Shown here piece after piece: positions 57,625-64,000 of a stretch of DNA of 64,000 bases. How positions within the stretch are numbered: position 1 is the stretch's first letter; each line of letters begins with the position of its first letter. Made by a program: the position numbers and the translations under genes. The notes under the pieces were generated by a model, which saw nothing but the letters and a program-made list of their open reading frames with translations, did not search any database and had not been told where the DNA came from. The stretch comes from Microlunatus capsulatus (GTDB taxonomy: Bacteria > Actinomycetota > Actinomycetes > Propionibacteriales > Propionibacteriaceae), in contig NZ_JAGIOB010000001.1 of assembly GCF_017876495.1 (NCBI RefSeq), positions 186,001-250,000 on the forward strand, given 5' to 3'.

Positions 57625-59784
57625 TCAGCGGCCGAGGCCGCGTCCGAGCTCCCGGGCCTCCCGGCTCGCCGCGCGGGCGCCGCGCAGGTCGCCGCCCCGC
57701 ATCCGCAGGCCGGCGAGCTCGGACAGCACCTGCTGCAGCAGGGCGATGTGCGCGGCCGGCTCGGCCTCCGCGCGCGGGCGGAGCACCTCGACCAGCCGCT
57801 CCGCCGCCGCGCGTGTGGTGCGCCGGTCGCCCGCGGCGCGGGCCTGCTGCCAGGCCTGCCGAGCCAGGTCGAGCGGGTCGACGACGGGGTCGGCCACCGG
57901 CTCGGGGAGGGTCCTGGGCGCGGGCTCGGCGGGCACCGGCTCGGCGGGCACCGCCGGGAGCGGGCCGGGCTCGGCGTCGGGCACGGGCTCGGGCTCAGGT
58001 GCAGGTCGAACCTCGGCCTCAGGTGCGGGTCGAGGGTCGGTGGCGGGCGCGGCGGGCTCGGCGGGCGCGGGCACCGTCGTGGCTGCGGGTGCGGGTTCTC
58101 CGCGGAGGGCAGCCTCGGCCGCGGCCTCCTCGGCGGCGCGGCGCTCGGCCTCGACCCGGTAGGCCTCCAGCCGCTCCTCGCGTCGACGCTTCGTCTCCAG
58201 GCGCTCGGCTTCCGCGGCGGCCGCCTGCCGGGCCTCCTCGGCCTGCTGCTCGGCGACCTGGCGACGGCGTTCCTGCTCGGCCTGCTCGGCGGCGCGACGG
58301 GCTTCCGCGCGCTCTTCCTCCTCGCGCCGCACCGCGTCCGCCCGGGCCTGCGCCGAGCGCTCCTCCTCGAGCCGGTGGGCCTCGGCCCGCTCGGCCTCCA
58401 GCCAGCCCGTGTCCTGCGCCTCCGACGCACCGGCCGGGGCGGGCGCCGGGGCGGCGGCGGCGGCGGCGGGAGCCAGCCGGTCCCAGACGGTGGGCCCGAG
58501 CGGCTCCCAGGTGACGGCCTGCCGGCCACGGCTGACGACGCCGCGCACCCGGTCGGCCAGCCGGTCCGGTCCGGCCAGGCCGAGCTGCTGCACGACGGAG
58601 GCCACGGCCTGCTCGGCCTGCTCGGCCGCGCTGCTGTCCCCTGCGGCCCGGTGCGCGTCGGCGAGGGTCTGCTGGACCAGGCCCGCGAGCGCCGGCTGCT
58701 CGGCCGGCACCGGTCGGGCACCGAGCAGGGCCACCGCGTCGGCCGGGTGCCCGGACCCCACCAGGACGCGGGCCCTCACGACCACGGGCCAGCCGGGCTC
58801 GGCCGCGACGCCCGGGACGGCGAGGCCCTCGGCCGATGCGCTGTCGGCCTCCTCGTGCCGGCCGACCGCCAGGAGGTCGGACGCCAGGTCGGCCAGCGCC
58901 GTCGCGAGCAGGCGGGGGGCGGCCGGTCCGCCCCGGCTGCCGACCCGGCGCAGCAGGTCCACCAGGGTGCGGCGGGTGACCAGGCCGAGGTCGACCTCAC
59001 CCGTCGCGACCAGCCGGTCGGCCAGGTCGCGGTGCAGAGCCGGGGCCGGGGCGACGAGCCGGGCGACGAGGGCGGGGCTGAGGCCGGCCGGGGCGTCGAG
59101 CCGGCCGTCGACGACGGCGGACCAGCGGTCGCGCGCCCGGTGGAGGGTGGCCAGCGCGTCAGCGGGCCGGTCCGCCGCCCACCGGGTGTCGGCGACCAGC
59201 TGCTCCACCTCCAGGGTGACGGCGGTGGCGTCCGGGTCGTCCGGGAGCCCGGCGGCGACCAGCCGGCGCAGCGCCTCGTCGGCGGTGGCGGCTGCGGTGA
59301 CGACGTCGTCACCCGCCAGCGCCCCGCGGGCGGTGCAGGACAGGGCGCGGACGACGACCTCGGGGGCCAGGGGCAGCTCGAGGCGGAGGGCGAGGAACTG
59401 CTCGTGGAGGTCGTCGAGGGAGGCGACGGTGCGGCCGGCGGGCTCGGCCAGGCCCAGGCCCGCCTGGACGGCGGCGAGCTGGACGACCGCGGTGACGTAG
59501 CGGGCGGCGTCGGCGGACTGGGTGTAGGCGCCGACGGCCCCGGGCGCGGTCAGCAGCTGCGCGGCCTGCTTGACCGAGTCCTGCGCGTCCGGCCCGGCGG
59601 CGGCGTACTCGTGGCCGCTGAGGCGGTGCCCGGTGAGGGCGACGAGGGCGTCGCCCAGCTCGGGCAGCCGCGTCGGGTCCGAGCCGACCCAGCCGCGGAG
59701 CCGCTGCACCGCGGAGGTGAGCTCCTTGCTCCGCTGCGCGTAGGGGTCCTTCGCCTGTCGGGGGGCCTTCTGCTTCTGCGCCAT
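57625..59784 (-). CDS. Large Ala-rich repeat and coiled-coil protein of unknown function
   Basis: A 719-residue soluble protein. Residues about 15-470 are Ala/Leu-rich helices resembling tetratricopeptide-like solenoids. Residues about 500-590 form a highly charged coiled coil rich in Glu, Arg and Ala (EEERAEARRAAEQAEQERRR). A Pro/Ala/Glu linker (about 595-665) and a short helical end (about 670-719) follow. No catalytic motif, signal peptide or membrane segment is visible. It could be a scaffold or cytoskeletal adaptor. ATG at 59784 is chosen over one 24 nt upstream because of a nearby GGAAGGCAGG. Confidence 0.8.
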   Translation of the reverse strand: MAQKQKAPRQAKDPYAQRSKELTSAVQRLRGWVGSDPTRLPELGDALVALTGHRLSGHEYAAAGPDAQDSVKQAAQLLTAPGAVGAYTQSADAARYVTAVVQLAAVQAGLGLAEPAGRTVASLDDLHEQFLALRLELPLAPEVVVRALSCTARGALAGDDVVTAAATADEALRRLVAAGLPDDPDATAVTLEVEQLVADTRWAADRPADALATLHRARDRWSAVVDGRLDAPAGLSPALVARLVAPAPALHRDLADRLVATGEVDLGLVTRRTLVDLLRRVGSRGGPAAPRLLATALADLASDLLAVGRHEEADSASAEGLAVPGVAAEPGWPVVVRARVLVGSGHPADAVALLGARPVPAEQPALAGLVQQTLADAHRAAGDSSAAEQAEQAVASVVQQLGLAGPDRLADRVRGVVSRGRQAVTWEPLGPTVWDRLAPAAAAAAPAPAPAGASEAQDTGWLEAERAEAHRLEEERSAQARADAVRREEEERAEARRAAEQAEQERRRQVAEQQAEEARQAAAAEAERLETKRRREERLEAYRVEAERRAAEEAAAEAALRGEPAPAATTVPAPAEPAAPATDPRPAPEAEVRPAPEPEPVPDAEPGPLPAVPAEPVPAEPAPRTLPEPVADPVVDPLDLARQAWQQARAAGDRRTTRAAAERLVEVLRPRAEAEPAAHIALLQQVLSELAGLRMRGGDLRGARAASREARELGRGLGR

Positions 59785-59940
59785 CCTGCCTTCCGGTCGT
59801 CCGGGCACGAGCCGCCGCGCGGCGGCCGGGTGGGCCCCGGGCTGAGCTGGTCAGGTCCCCAGCATGCCCGCCGAGCACGCCGCGGTGCTGCCCGGTGTCC
59901 GCGTCGCCGTGTCGATTGGGGCTCCCCGCACCGGGTGCAG

Positions 59941-59946
59941 TAGAGT
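59941..59946 (+). promoter_or_regulatory. Candidate -10 box of tRNA-Pro
   Basis: TAGAGT fits TANNNT and lies 37 nt upstream of the mature tRNA 5' end. A TTGGGG -35-like word is 19 nt further upstream. Confidence 0.4.
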
Positions 59947-59983
59947 CTTCCCTCGTGGTCGCGCCGCTCCGGCGGTCGTCCCA

Positions 59984-60057
<74 letters not shown>

Positions 60058-60062
60058 CCGTG

Positions 60063-60094
60063 AAGGCTCCGACCAGGACACTGGTCGGAGCCTT
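60063..60094 (+). terminator. Terminator of tRNA-Pro
   Basis: A 14-bp perfect stem (60063-60076 with 60081-60094) and GACA loop start 6 nt after the tRNA, followed by TGT. Classic tRNA-proximal hairpin. Confidence 0.85.
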
Positions 60095-60291
60095 TGTCGT
60101 CGGCCTCCGACGGCTCCTCGATCCGTCCACCGGCCCTGCCGCGAGGACCCGCGGGGCGCACGTGGCGCCGGGCTCACCACGGCGGAGCCGTCGTCCTCGG
60201 GAGCCTTCTCCACCTGCCGAAACCCCTGGGTCCGGAGTCGACGCGCTCTCGGCGACCCCAGCTGGAGCGCGCTACCTGACAGCATCAGCCC

Positions 60292-61230
60292 GTGATGATG
60301 ACCCTCCGGCTGATCGTGCCGCCCGACCGCACCGGCCGGGTGATCGCGCGGCTGGCCGACGACGAGCGCCTCACCGATCTCGTCGTCCTCCCCGGTGCGG
60401 CGGTACGGCCACGCGGTGACCTCGTGCAGTGCGAGGTGACCCGTGAAGCGGTCTCCGACGTGCTGGGCTGGCTCCGGGACCAGGACCTCTACGAGGACGG
60501 GTCCGTCGTCCTGAGCGAGGTCGTGTCAGCGCCGTCGGCGAACGCCCGCGCCACCGAGGCCGCCGCCCCCGGGGCGCCCGATGACGCGATCGTCTGGGAC
60601 TCCGTCCTCGACAGCGCCTACGGCGAGGTCCGCGGATCCTGGTCCTTGTATGCCTTCCTCACCCTCGCGACGGCCATCGCCGCGGTCGCTGTGGTCACCG
60701 ACTCCTCCATCCTCGTGGTCGGGGCCATGGTCGTCGGGCCCGAGTTCGGGCTGGTCGCCGCCCTCGCCGTCGGCCTCGCCGGGCGTCGCCTCGGACTCGT
60801 GCGCGGCGCCGCCCTGCTGCTGCTCAAGGGCTTCGGTCTCGCCATCGCCGCCACGGTCGTCCTGGTGCTGCTCGCCCGGCTCGTCGGATGGGTCGACCTG
60901 AGCGATGTCACCGGCCCACGCCCCCTGACCGGCTTCATCTGGCGGCCGGACAAGTGGTCGGCCGTCGTCGCCGTGCTCGCCGGCTGCGCCGGCGTCCTCT
61001 CCCAGACCGCCGGCCGTTCCAGCGCCCCGGTGGGGGTCTTCATCTCCGTCACCACCGTCCCCGCCGCCGGTGACATCGCCCTCTCCCTCGCCCTCGGTGC
61101 ACCCGGTCACCTCCTCGGCGCCGCGGCTCAGCTGGGCATCAACCTCCTCGGCATCACCGTCGCGGGCGTCGCCACACTGCTCGTCCAACGAGCTCTGTGG
61201 AAGACCCGGCGACGCTCGCGAGCCGCCTAG
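60292..61230 (+). CDS. DUF389 family membrane protein
   Basis: A 312-residue protein. The cytoplasmic ferredoxin-like N-terminus (about 1-85) is followed by the acidic region DDAIVWDSVLDSAYGE and about five membrane segments. The family-typical DSSILVVGAMVVGPEFGLVAALAVGL and FISVTTVPAAGDIALSLALG with ING-like repeats lie in the membrane part. The C-terminus is basic. The start is GTG at 60292, directly followed by two ATG codons, so the exact start may be either. Function of DUF389 is unknown. Confidence 0.87.
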   Translation: MMMTLRLIVPPDRTGRVIARLADDERLTDLVVLPGAAVRPRGDLVQCEVTREAVSDVLGWLRDQDLYEDGSVVLSEVVSAPSANARATEAAAPGAPDDAIVWDSVLDSAYGEVRGSWSLYAFLTLATAIAAVAVVTDSSILVVGAMVVGPEFGLVAALAVGLAGRRLGLVRGAALLLLKGFGLAIAATVVLVLLARLVGWVDLSDVTGPRPLTGFIWRPDKWSAVVAVLAGCAGVLSQTAGRSSAPVGVFISVTTVPAAGDIALSLALGAPGHLLGAAAQLGINLLGITVAGVATLLVQRALWKTRRRSRAA

Positions 61231-61287
61231 AGGCACCCGCGGCATCGTGGCCTTCGTCCGCCGAGCGCGGCAGAGTCAGCCGGGTCG

Positions 61288-62145
61288 TCAGGCGTCGTCG
61301 TGGTCGAGGGAGCTGGACAGCTCGCGGTGCGCCTCCGCCTGGGCGAGCAGCTCGTGGGCCTTCTGCTCGACGGCGGCCACGGCGTCGGCGCCGGCCATCC
61401 AGCGCTGCGGAGGCTCGGGCAGGGCCATCAGCTGCACCAGGGCGCGGCCGAGCTTGGCGGGGTCGCCGCCCTGCTGGCCGTTCATGGCCTTCCAGGCCTC
61501 GATGGTCTGCTCGGTGCGCTCGGCGTAGTCCTCGATCGAGAGCTCGGGCCAGATCGAGGAGGCACCTTCGACGAGCAGCTCGGTGCGGAAGAAGCCGGGC
61601 TCGACGACCGTGGTGGAGATTCCGTACGGGGCCACGTCGACGTGCAGCGACTCCATCCACCCCTCGAGGGCGAACTTCGAGGCGGCGTAGGCAGCGACGA
61701 ACGCGCCGCCCACGATGGCGGCGGTGGAGGTGATGGTGACGACCTGGCCGCTGCGCTGGGCGCGCATCACAGGCAGCACGGCCCGGGTGACGTTGAGGGG
61801 GCCGAAGAAGTTGGTCTCCATCTGGGCCCGGAACTGGGCGTCGCTGATCTCCTCGAAGAACCCGGCGTAGAAGTTGCCGGCGTTGTTGACGAGGGTGTCG
61901 ACGCGCCCGAACCGCTCGACCGCGGCGTCGACCGCCGTCCGGGCCGCGGTGGGGTCGGTGACGTCGAGGGACACCGCCAGCAGGTTGTCGTGCTCGCCGA
62001 GGGCGGCCGTCACCCGGGCGGCGTCCCGGGCGGTGCCGACGACGCGGTGGCCCGCGTCCAGGGCTGCCCTGGCCAGCTCGATGCCCATGCCGCGGGCAGC
62101 GCCGGTGACGAACCAGACGGGCTGGGTGGGGGTGGTGTCAGTCAT
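61288..62145 (-). CDS. SDR family oxidoreductase
   Basis: A 285-residue classical short-chain dehydrogenase. It has the cofactor motif VTGAARGMGIELA, the LDVTDP acid, NNAGNFY, the catalytic STAA...YAASKFALEG (Tyr-x-x-x-Lys), and the C-terminal EPGFFRTELL. A preference for NADP is possible because of the Arg-rich TARDAARV loop. Divergent from an Xre/MmyB-like regulator across 126 bp with inverted repeats, a common arrangement in which the regulator controls the SDR. Substrate unknown. Confidence 0.92.
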   Translation of the reverse strand: MTDTTPTQPVWFVTGAARGMGIELARAALDAGHRVVGTARDAARVTAALGEHDNLLAVSLDVTDPTAARTAVDAAVERFGRVDTLVNNAGNFYAGFFEEISDAQFRAQMETNFFGPLNVTRAVLPVMRAQRSGQVVTITSTAAIVGGAFVAAYAASKFALEGWMESLHVDVAPYGISTTVVEPGFFRTELLVEGASSIWPELSIEDYAERTEQTIEAWKAMNGQQGGDPAKLGRALVQLMALPEPPQRWMAGADAVAAVEQKAHELLAQAEAHRELSSSLDHDDA

Positions 62146-62200
62146 GAGTGGAGCGCCTTCCTGGAGTGATGTGTCCAGTCAAGGCGTCCAGCGACAGCCC

Positions 62201-62240
62201 AGGGAGTCACCAGCGAGGGGGTCAACGCCAGGGACTCCCT
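62201..62240. promoter_or_regulatory. Inverted repeats between the SDR and Xre genes
   Basis: AGGGAGTC (62201-62208) is inverted as GACTCCCT (62233-62240), and AGGGACTCCCT (62230-62240) is itself an 11-bp palindrome around a central C. Its place, 19 nt upstream of the regulator -10 box, suits an operator. Confidence 0.45.
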
Positions 62241-62258
62241 CGACGACCCGGCGGCGCC

Positions 62259-62271
62259 TAGGTTCGGTCCC
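62259..62271 (+). promoter_or_regulatory. Leaderless-type -10 element of the Xre regulator
   Basis: TAGGTT (62259-62264) ends 7 nt before the GTG start at 62272; no ribosome-binding site. Confidence 0.5.
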
Positions 62272-63180
62272 GTGGACAGAAGGGACGACATCCGTGAGTT
62301 CCTGACCTCACGGCGCGCACGGCTCACCCCGGCCGAGGCGGGGCTGCCCGACTTCGGCGGCCGGCGTCGGGTCAAGGGACTGCGCCGTGAGGAGGTCGCC
62401 CTCCTGGCCGGCATGAGCACGGAGTACTACGTGCGCCTGGAGCGCGGCAACGGGACAGGGGTCTCCGAGGCGGTCCTCGACGGCATCAGCCGTGCCCTGC
62501 AGCTCGACGAGGCCGAGCACGCCCACCTCTACGCCCTGGTCAAGGCCGCCGACCCGGGCGCGCACCCCGCTCGCCGCCGCGGGCCCTCACGCCCGCAGCA
62601 GGTGCGCCCGGCCGTGCAGCAGCTGATCGACACCATGCGTGATGTGCCGGTGTACGTGCAGAACGGCCGCCTCGACGCCGTCGCCACCAACCGGCTCGGG
62701 GCCGCCCTGTTCTCCGAGATGTTCGTCCTGCCCCAACGGCCGGTGAACGCCGCCCGGTTCACCTTCCTCGACCCCCGGGCCCCGACCTTCTACCGGGACT
62801 GGCCGGGCAACGCCCGCCAGATCGTCGCCCTGCTCCGCGCCGTGGCCGGCCGCGCGCCCCACGACCGCGTCCTCAGCGACCTCGTCGGTGAGCTGGCCAC
62901 CCGCAGCGAGGCGTTCCGCACCCTCTGGGCCTCCCACGACGTCCGCGTCCACCGCACCGGCACGAAGCAGGTCCACCACCCCGTCGTCGGAGACCTCGAC
63001 CTCACCTTCGAGGCCCTGGACCTCACCTCCGAGCCCGGCCTCCAGCTGCTCGCCTTCACCGCCGCACCCGGCTCAGCCAGCCGGGACGGGCTCCAGCTGC
63101 TCGCCACCTGGGCGGCAACGGCGCGGCTCGAGTCCGAGGGGGCCGCCGTGCCAGCGGCCGGCACGGCGGACGAGGCCTGA
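62272..63180 (+). CDS. Xre family regulator with MmyB-like C-terminal domain
   Basis: A 302-residue protein. The HTH covers about residues 8-75 (RRRVKGLRREEVALLAGMSTEYYVRLERGNGTGVSEAVLDGI), with the LRREEVA motif typical of MmyB-like regulators. Residues 105-280 form a PAS-like ligand domain (VYVQNGRLDAVATNRLGAALF, FTFLDPRAPTFYRDW, LTFEALDLTSEPGLQLLAFTAAPG). In this family the domain may bind fatty acids or methylenomycin-type furans. It most likely represses the divergent SDR gene and itself. Confidence 0.92.
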   Translation: MDRRDDIREFLTSRRARLTPAEAGLPDFGGRRRVKGLRREEVALLAGMSTEYYVRLERGNGTGVSEAVLDGISRALQLDEAEHAHLYALVKAADPGAHPARRRGPSRPQQVRPAVQQLIDTMRDVPVYVQNGRLDAVATNRLGAALFSEMFVLPQRPVNAARFTFLDPRAPTFYRDWPGNARQIVALLRAVAGRAPHDRVLSDLVGELATRSEAFRTLWASHDVRVHRTGTKQVHHPVVGDLDLTFEALDLTSEPGLQLLAFTAAPGSASRDGLQLLATWAATARLESEGAAVPAAGTADEA

Positions 63181-63358
63181 GCCCCACCCGCCCGGACCTC
63201 CGGGCAGCGAGCGGTGAGACTTCGGCCAGGACACCGGGCGAGGCCTTCGTCGGCCCCGGGGCGGGACCCCTCCCCGGCGGGGACCCCCGCCTTCCGCCGA
63301 TGAGTTCTCCCCTCCGACGCGGTCTGCAGGTCCGACGACGACGGAGGGAGGGCGGCGC

Positions 63359-63922
63359 GTGCGGACGCTGACGTGGGCGATGAACGTCAGCCTGGACGGC
63401 TACACGGCCGCGCCGGGCGACGACCTCGGCTGGAGCGTGCCGAGCGACGAGCTGTTCGCGTGGTGGTCCGAGCGCGTCGCCGCCACGGGCGCCGCGCTGT
63501 ACGGACGACGGCTGTGGCAGACCATGAACGCGCACTGGCCGACCGCCGACCAGCAGCCCGGAGCCACCCCGGCGCACGTCGCGTACGCCCACCGCTGGCG
63601 GGCGATGCCCAAGGTGGTGTTCTCCTCGACGCTCGGCGCGGTGGACGGGAACGCCCGCCTGGTCACCGGCGACGCCGTCGCCGAGATCACCCGGCTCAAG
63701 GCCGAGGACGGCGGACCGCTCGACGTCGGGGGCGCCACGCTCGCGGCGGCGGCTCAGCGGGCCGGGCTGGTCGACGAGTACGTCGTCGTCACCCACCCGG
63801 TCCTGGTGGGCGGGGGCACGCCGTTCTTCGCGTCCCTCGACCGCTGGGTGGTCCTGGACCTGGTGGAGACCCGCACCTTCGACGGCGGCATCGTGATGAC
63901 CCGCTACCGGACCAGGCGCTGA
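63359..63922 (+). CDS. Dihydrofolate reductase-like (RibD C-terminal) family protein
   Basis: A 187-residue protein with MNVSLDGYTAAPGDDLGW at the N-terminus, ALYGRRLWQTM, the nucleotide-binding DGGPLDVGGATLAAAAQRAGLVDEYVVVTHPVLVGGG and a short strand at the end. These match the RibD-C/DHFR-like superfamily, NADPH-dependent reductases of unclear substrate. The GTG at 63359 has a strong GGAGGGAGG upstream. It appears monocistronic. Confidence 0.9.
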   Translation: MRTLTWAMNVSLDGYTAAPGDDLGWSVPSDELFAWWSERVAATGAALYGRRLWQTMNAHWPTADQQPGATPAHVAYAHRWRAMPKVVFSSTLGAVDGNARLVTGDAVAEITRLKAEDGGPLDVGGATLAAAAQRAGLVDEYVVVTHPVLVGGGTPFFASLDRWVVLDLVETRTFDGGIVMTRYRTRR

Positions 63923-64000
63923 CGACCGCGGGCTGACCCGGAAGGGCTGCTCCCCCTGCTGCCGTCGACCCCGCTGGTCGCTCGACCGGTCGCGGTCAGG
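63923..64000. other. Window end, no feature seen
   Basis: The last 78 bp after the reductase gene show no coding frame or structured RNA that I can support. Confidence 0.5.

Noticed and set aside
60095-60291. Small frames between the tRNA terminator and the DUF389 gene
   Set aside because: They are short, Pro/Arg-rich, lack a ribosome-binding site and show no recognisable family; most likely non-coding.

Overview
The window is a chromosomal segment from a very GC-rich actinomycete. Almost every codon ends in G or C. The gene set includes actinobacterial hallmarks: the RNA polymerase-binding protein RbpA, an Lnt/Ppm1 pair, an UdgX-type uracil-DNA glycosylase, a TIGR02611/PGPGW membrane protein and a MurA carrying an Xre-type HTH domain. 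Many genes start with GTG, many neighbours are joined by 4-nt ATGA/GTGA overlaps, and several genes appear leaderless (TANNNT about 7 nt before the start codon). The phylum is fairly secure. A Propionibacteriales- or Geodermatophilales-like lineage is only a guess. I see no phage, integrase, transposase, CRISPR array or plasmid gene.

Region 1 (1-8724, + strand) is one tightly coupled operon: the end of an oligopeptide-type ABC ATPase, a Gfo/Idh/MocA oxidoreductase, TldD, TldE/PmbA, two tandem DUF4438 proteins, a GntR/FCD regulator, a second Gfo/Idh/MocA oxidoreductase and an LLM-class flavin oxidoreductase. It looks like an uncharacterised, self-regulated uptake, proteolysis and redox module, and is the best candidate here for an undescribed system. 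Region 2 (8762-17408) holds a class A penicillin-binding protein, a DUF1990 protein, a divergent YczE/MocR pair with a candidate operator, an HhH-GPD protein, a repeat patch (14713-14834), a secreted lipoprotein and a LacI regulator. Region 3 (17430-26389) carries lpd, an HTH-MurA fusion with a palindrome in its promoter, pdxY, a degenerate EAL-DICT protein, a PGPGW protein, a GDPD-UMF1 pair and rbpA behind a SigR-like promoter.

Region 4 (26495-35075) has a minus-strand operon (AsnC regulator, amidohydrolase, lnt, ppm1, fxsA) and a plus-strand operon (5'-3' exonuclease, pabB-pabC fusion, aroQ). Region 5 (35044-52386) is a cell-wall glycopolymer locus. It contains two giant tandem proteins, each with two CDP-polyol phosphotransferase domains, two GT2 glycosyltransferases, a methyltransferase, a GT2-like protein without visible catalytic motifs, a fused cytidylyltransferase/SDR predicted to make CDP-ribitol, and a pyruvyltransferase-GT8 fusion. 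Together they suggest a glycosylated, perhaps pyruvylated, ribitol-phosphate teichoic-acid-like polymer. Region 6 (52485-64000) carries a secreted EEP-fold nuclease with competing hairpins in its leader, a DUF2231 protein, udgX, a GH15 glycosidase, a long coiled-coil protein, tRNA-Pro(GGG) with a strong terminator, a DUF389 protein, a divergent SDR/Xre pair and a DHFR-like reductase.
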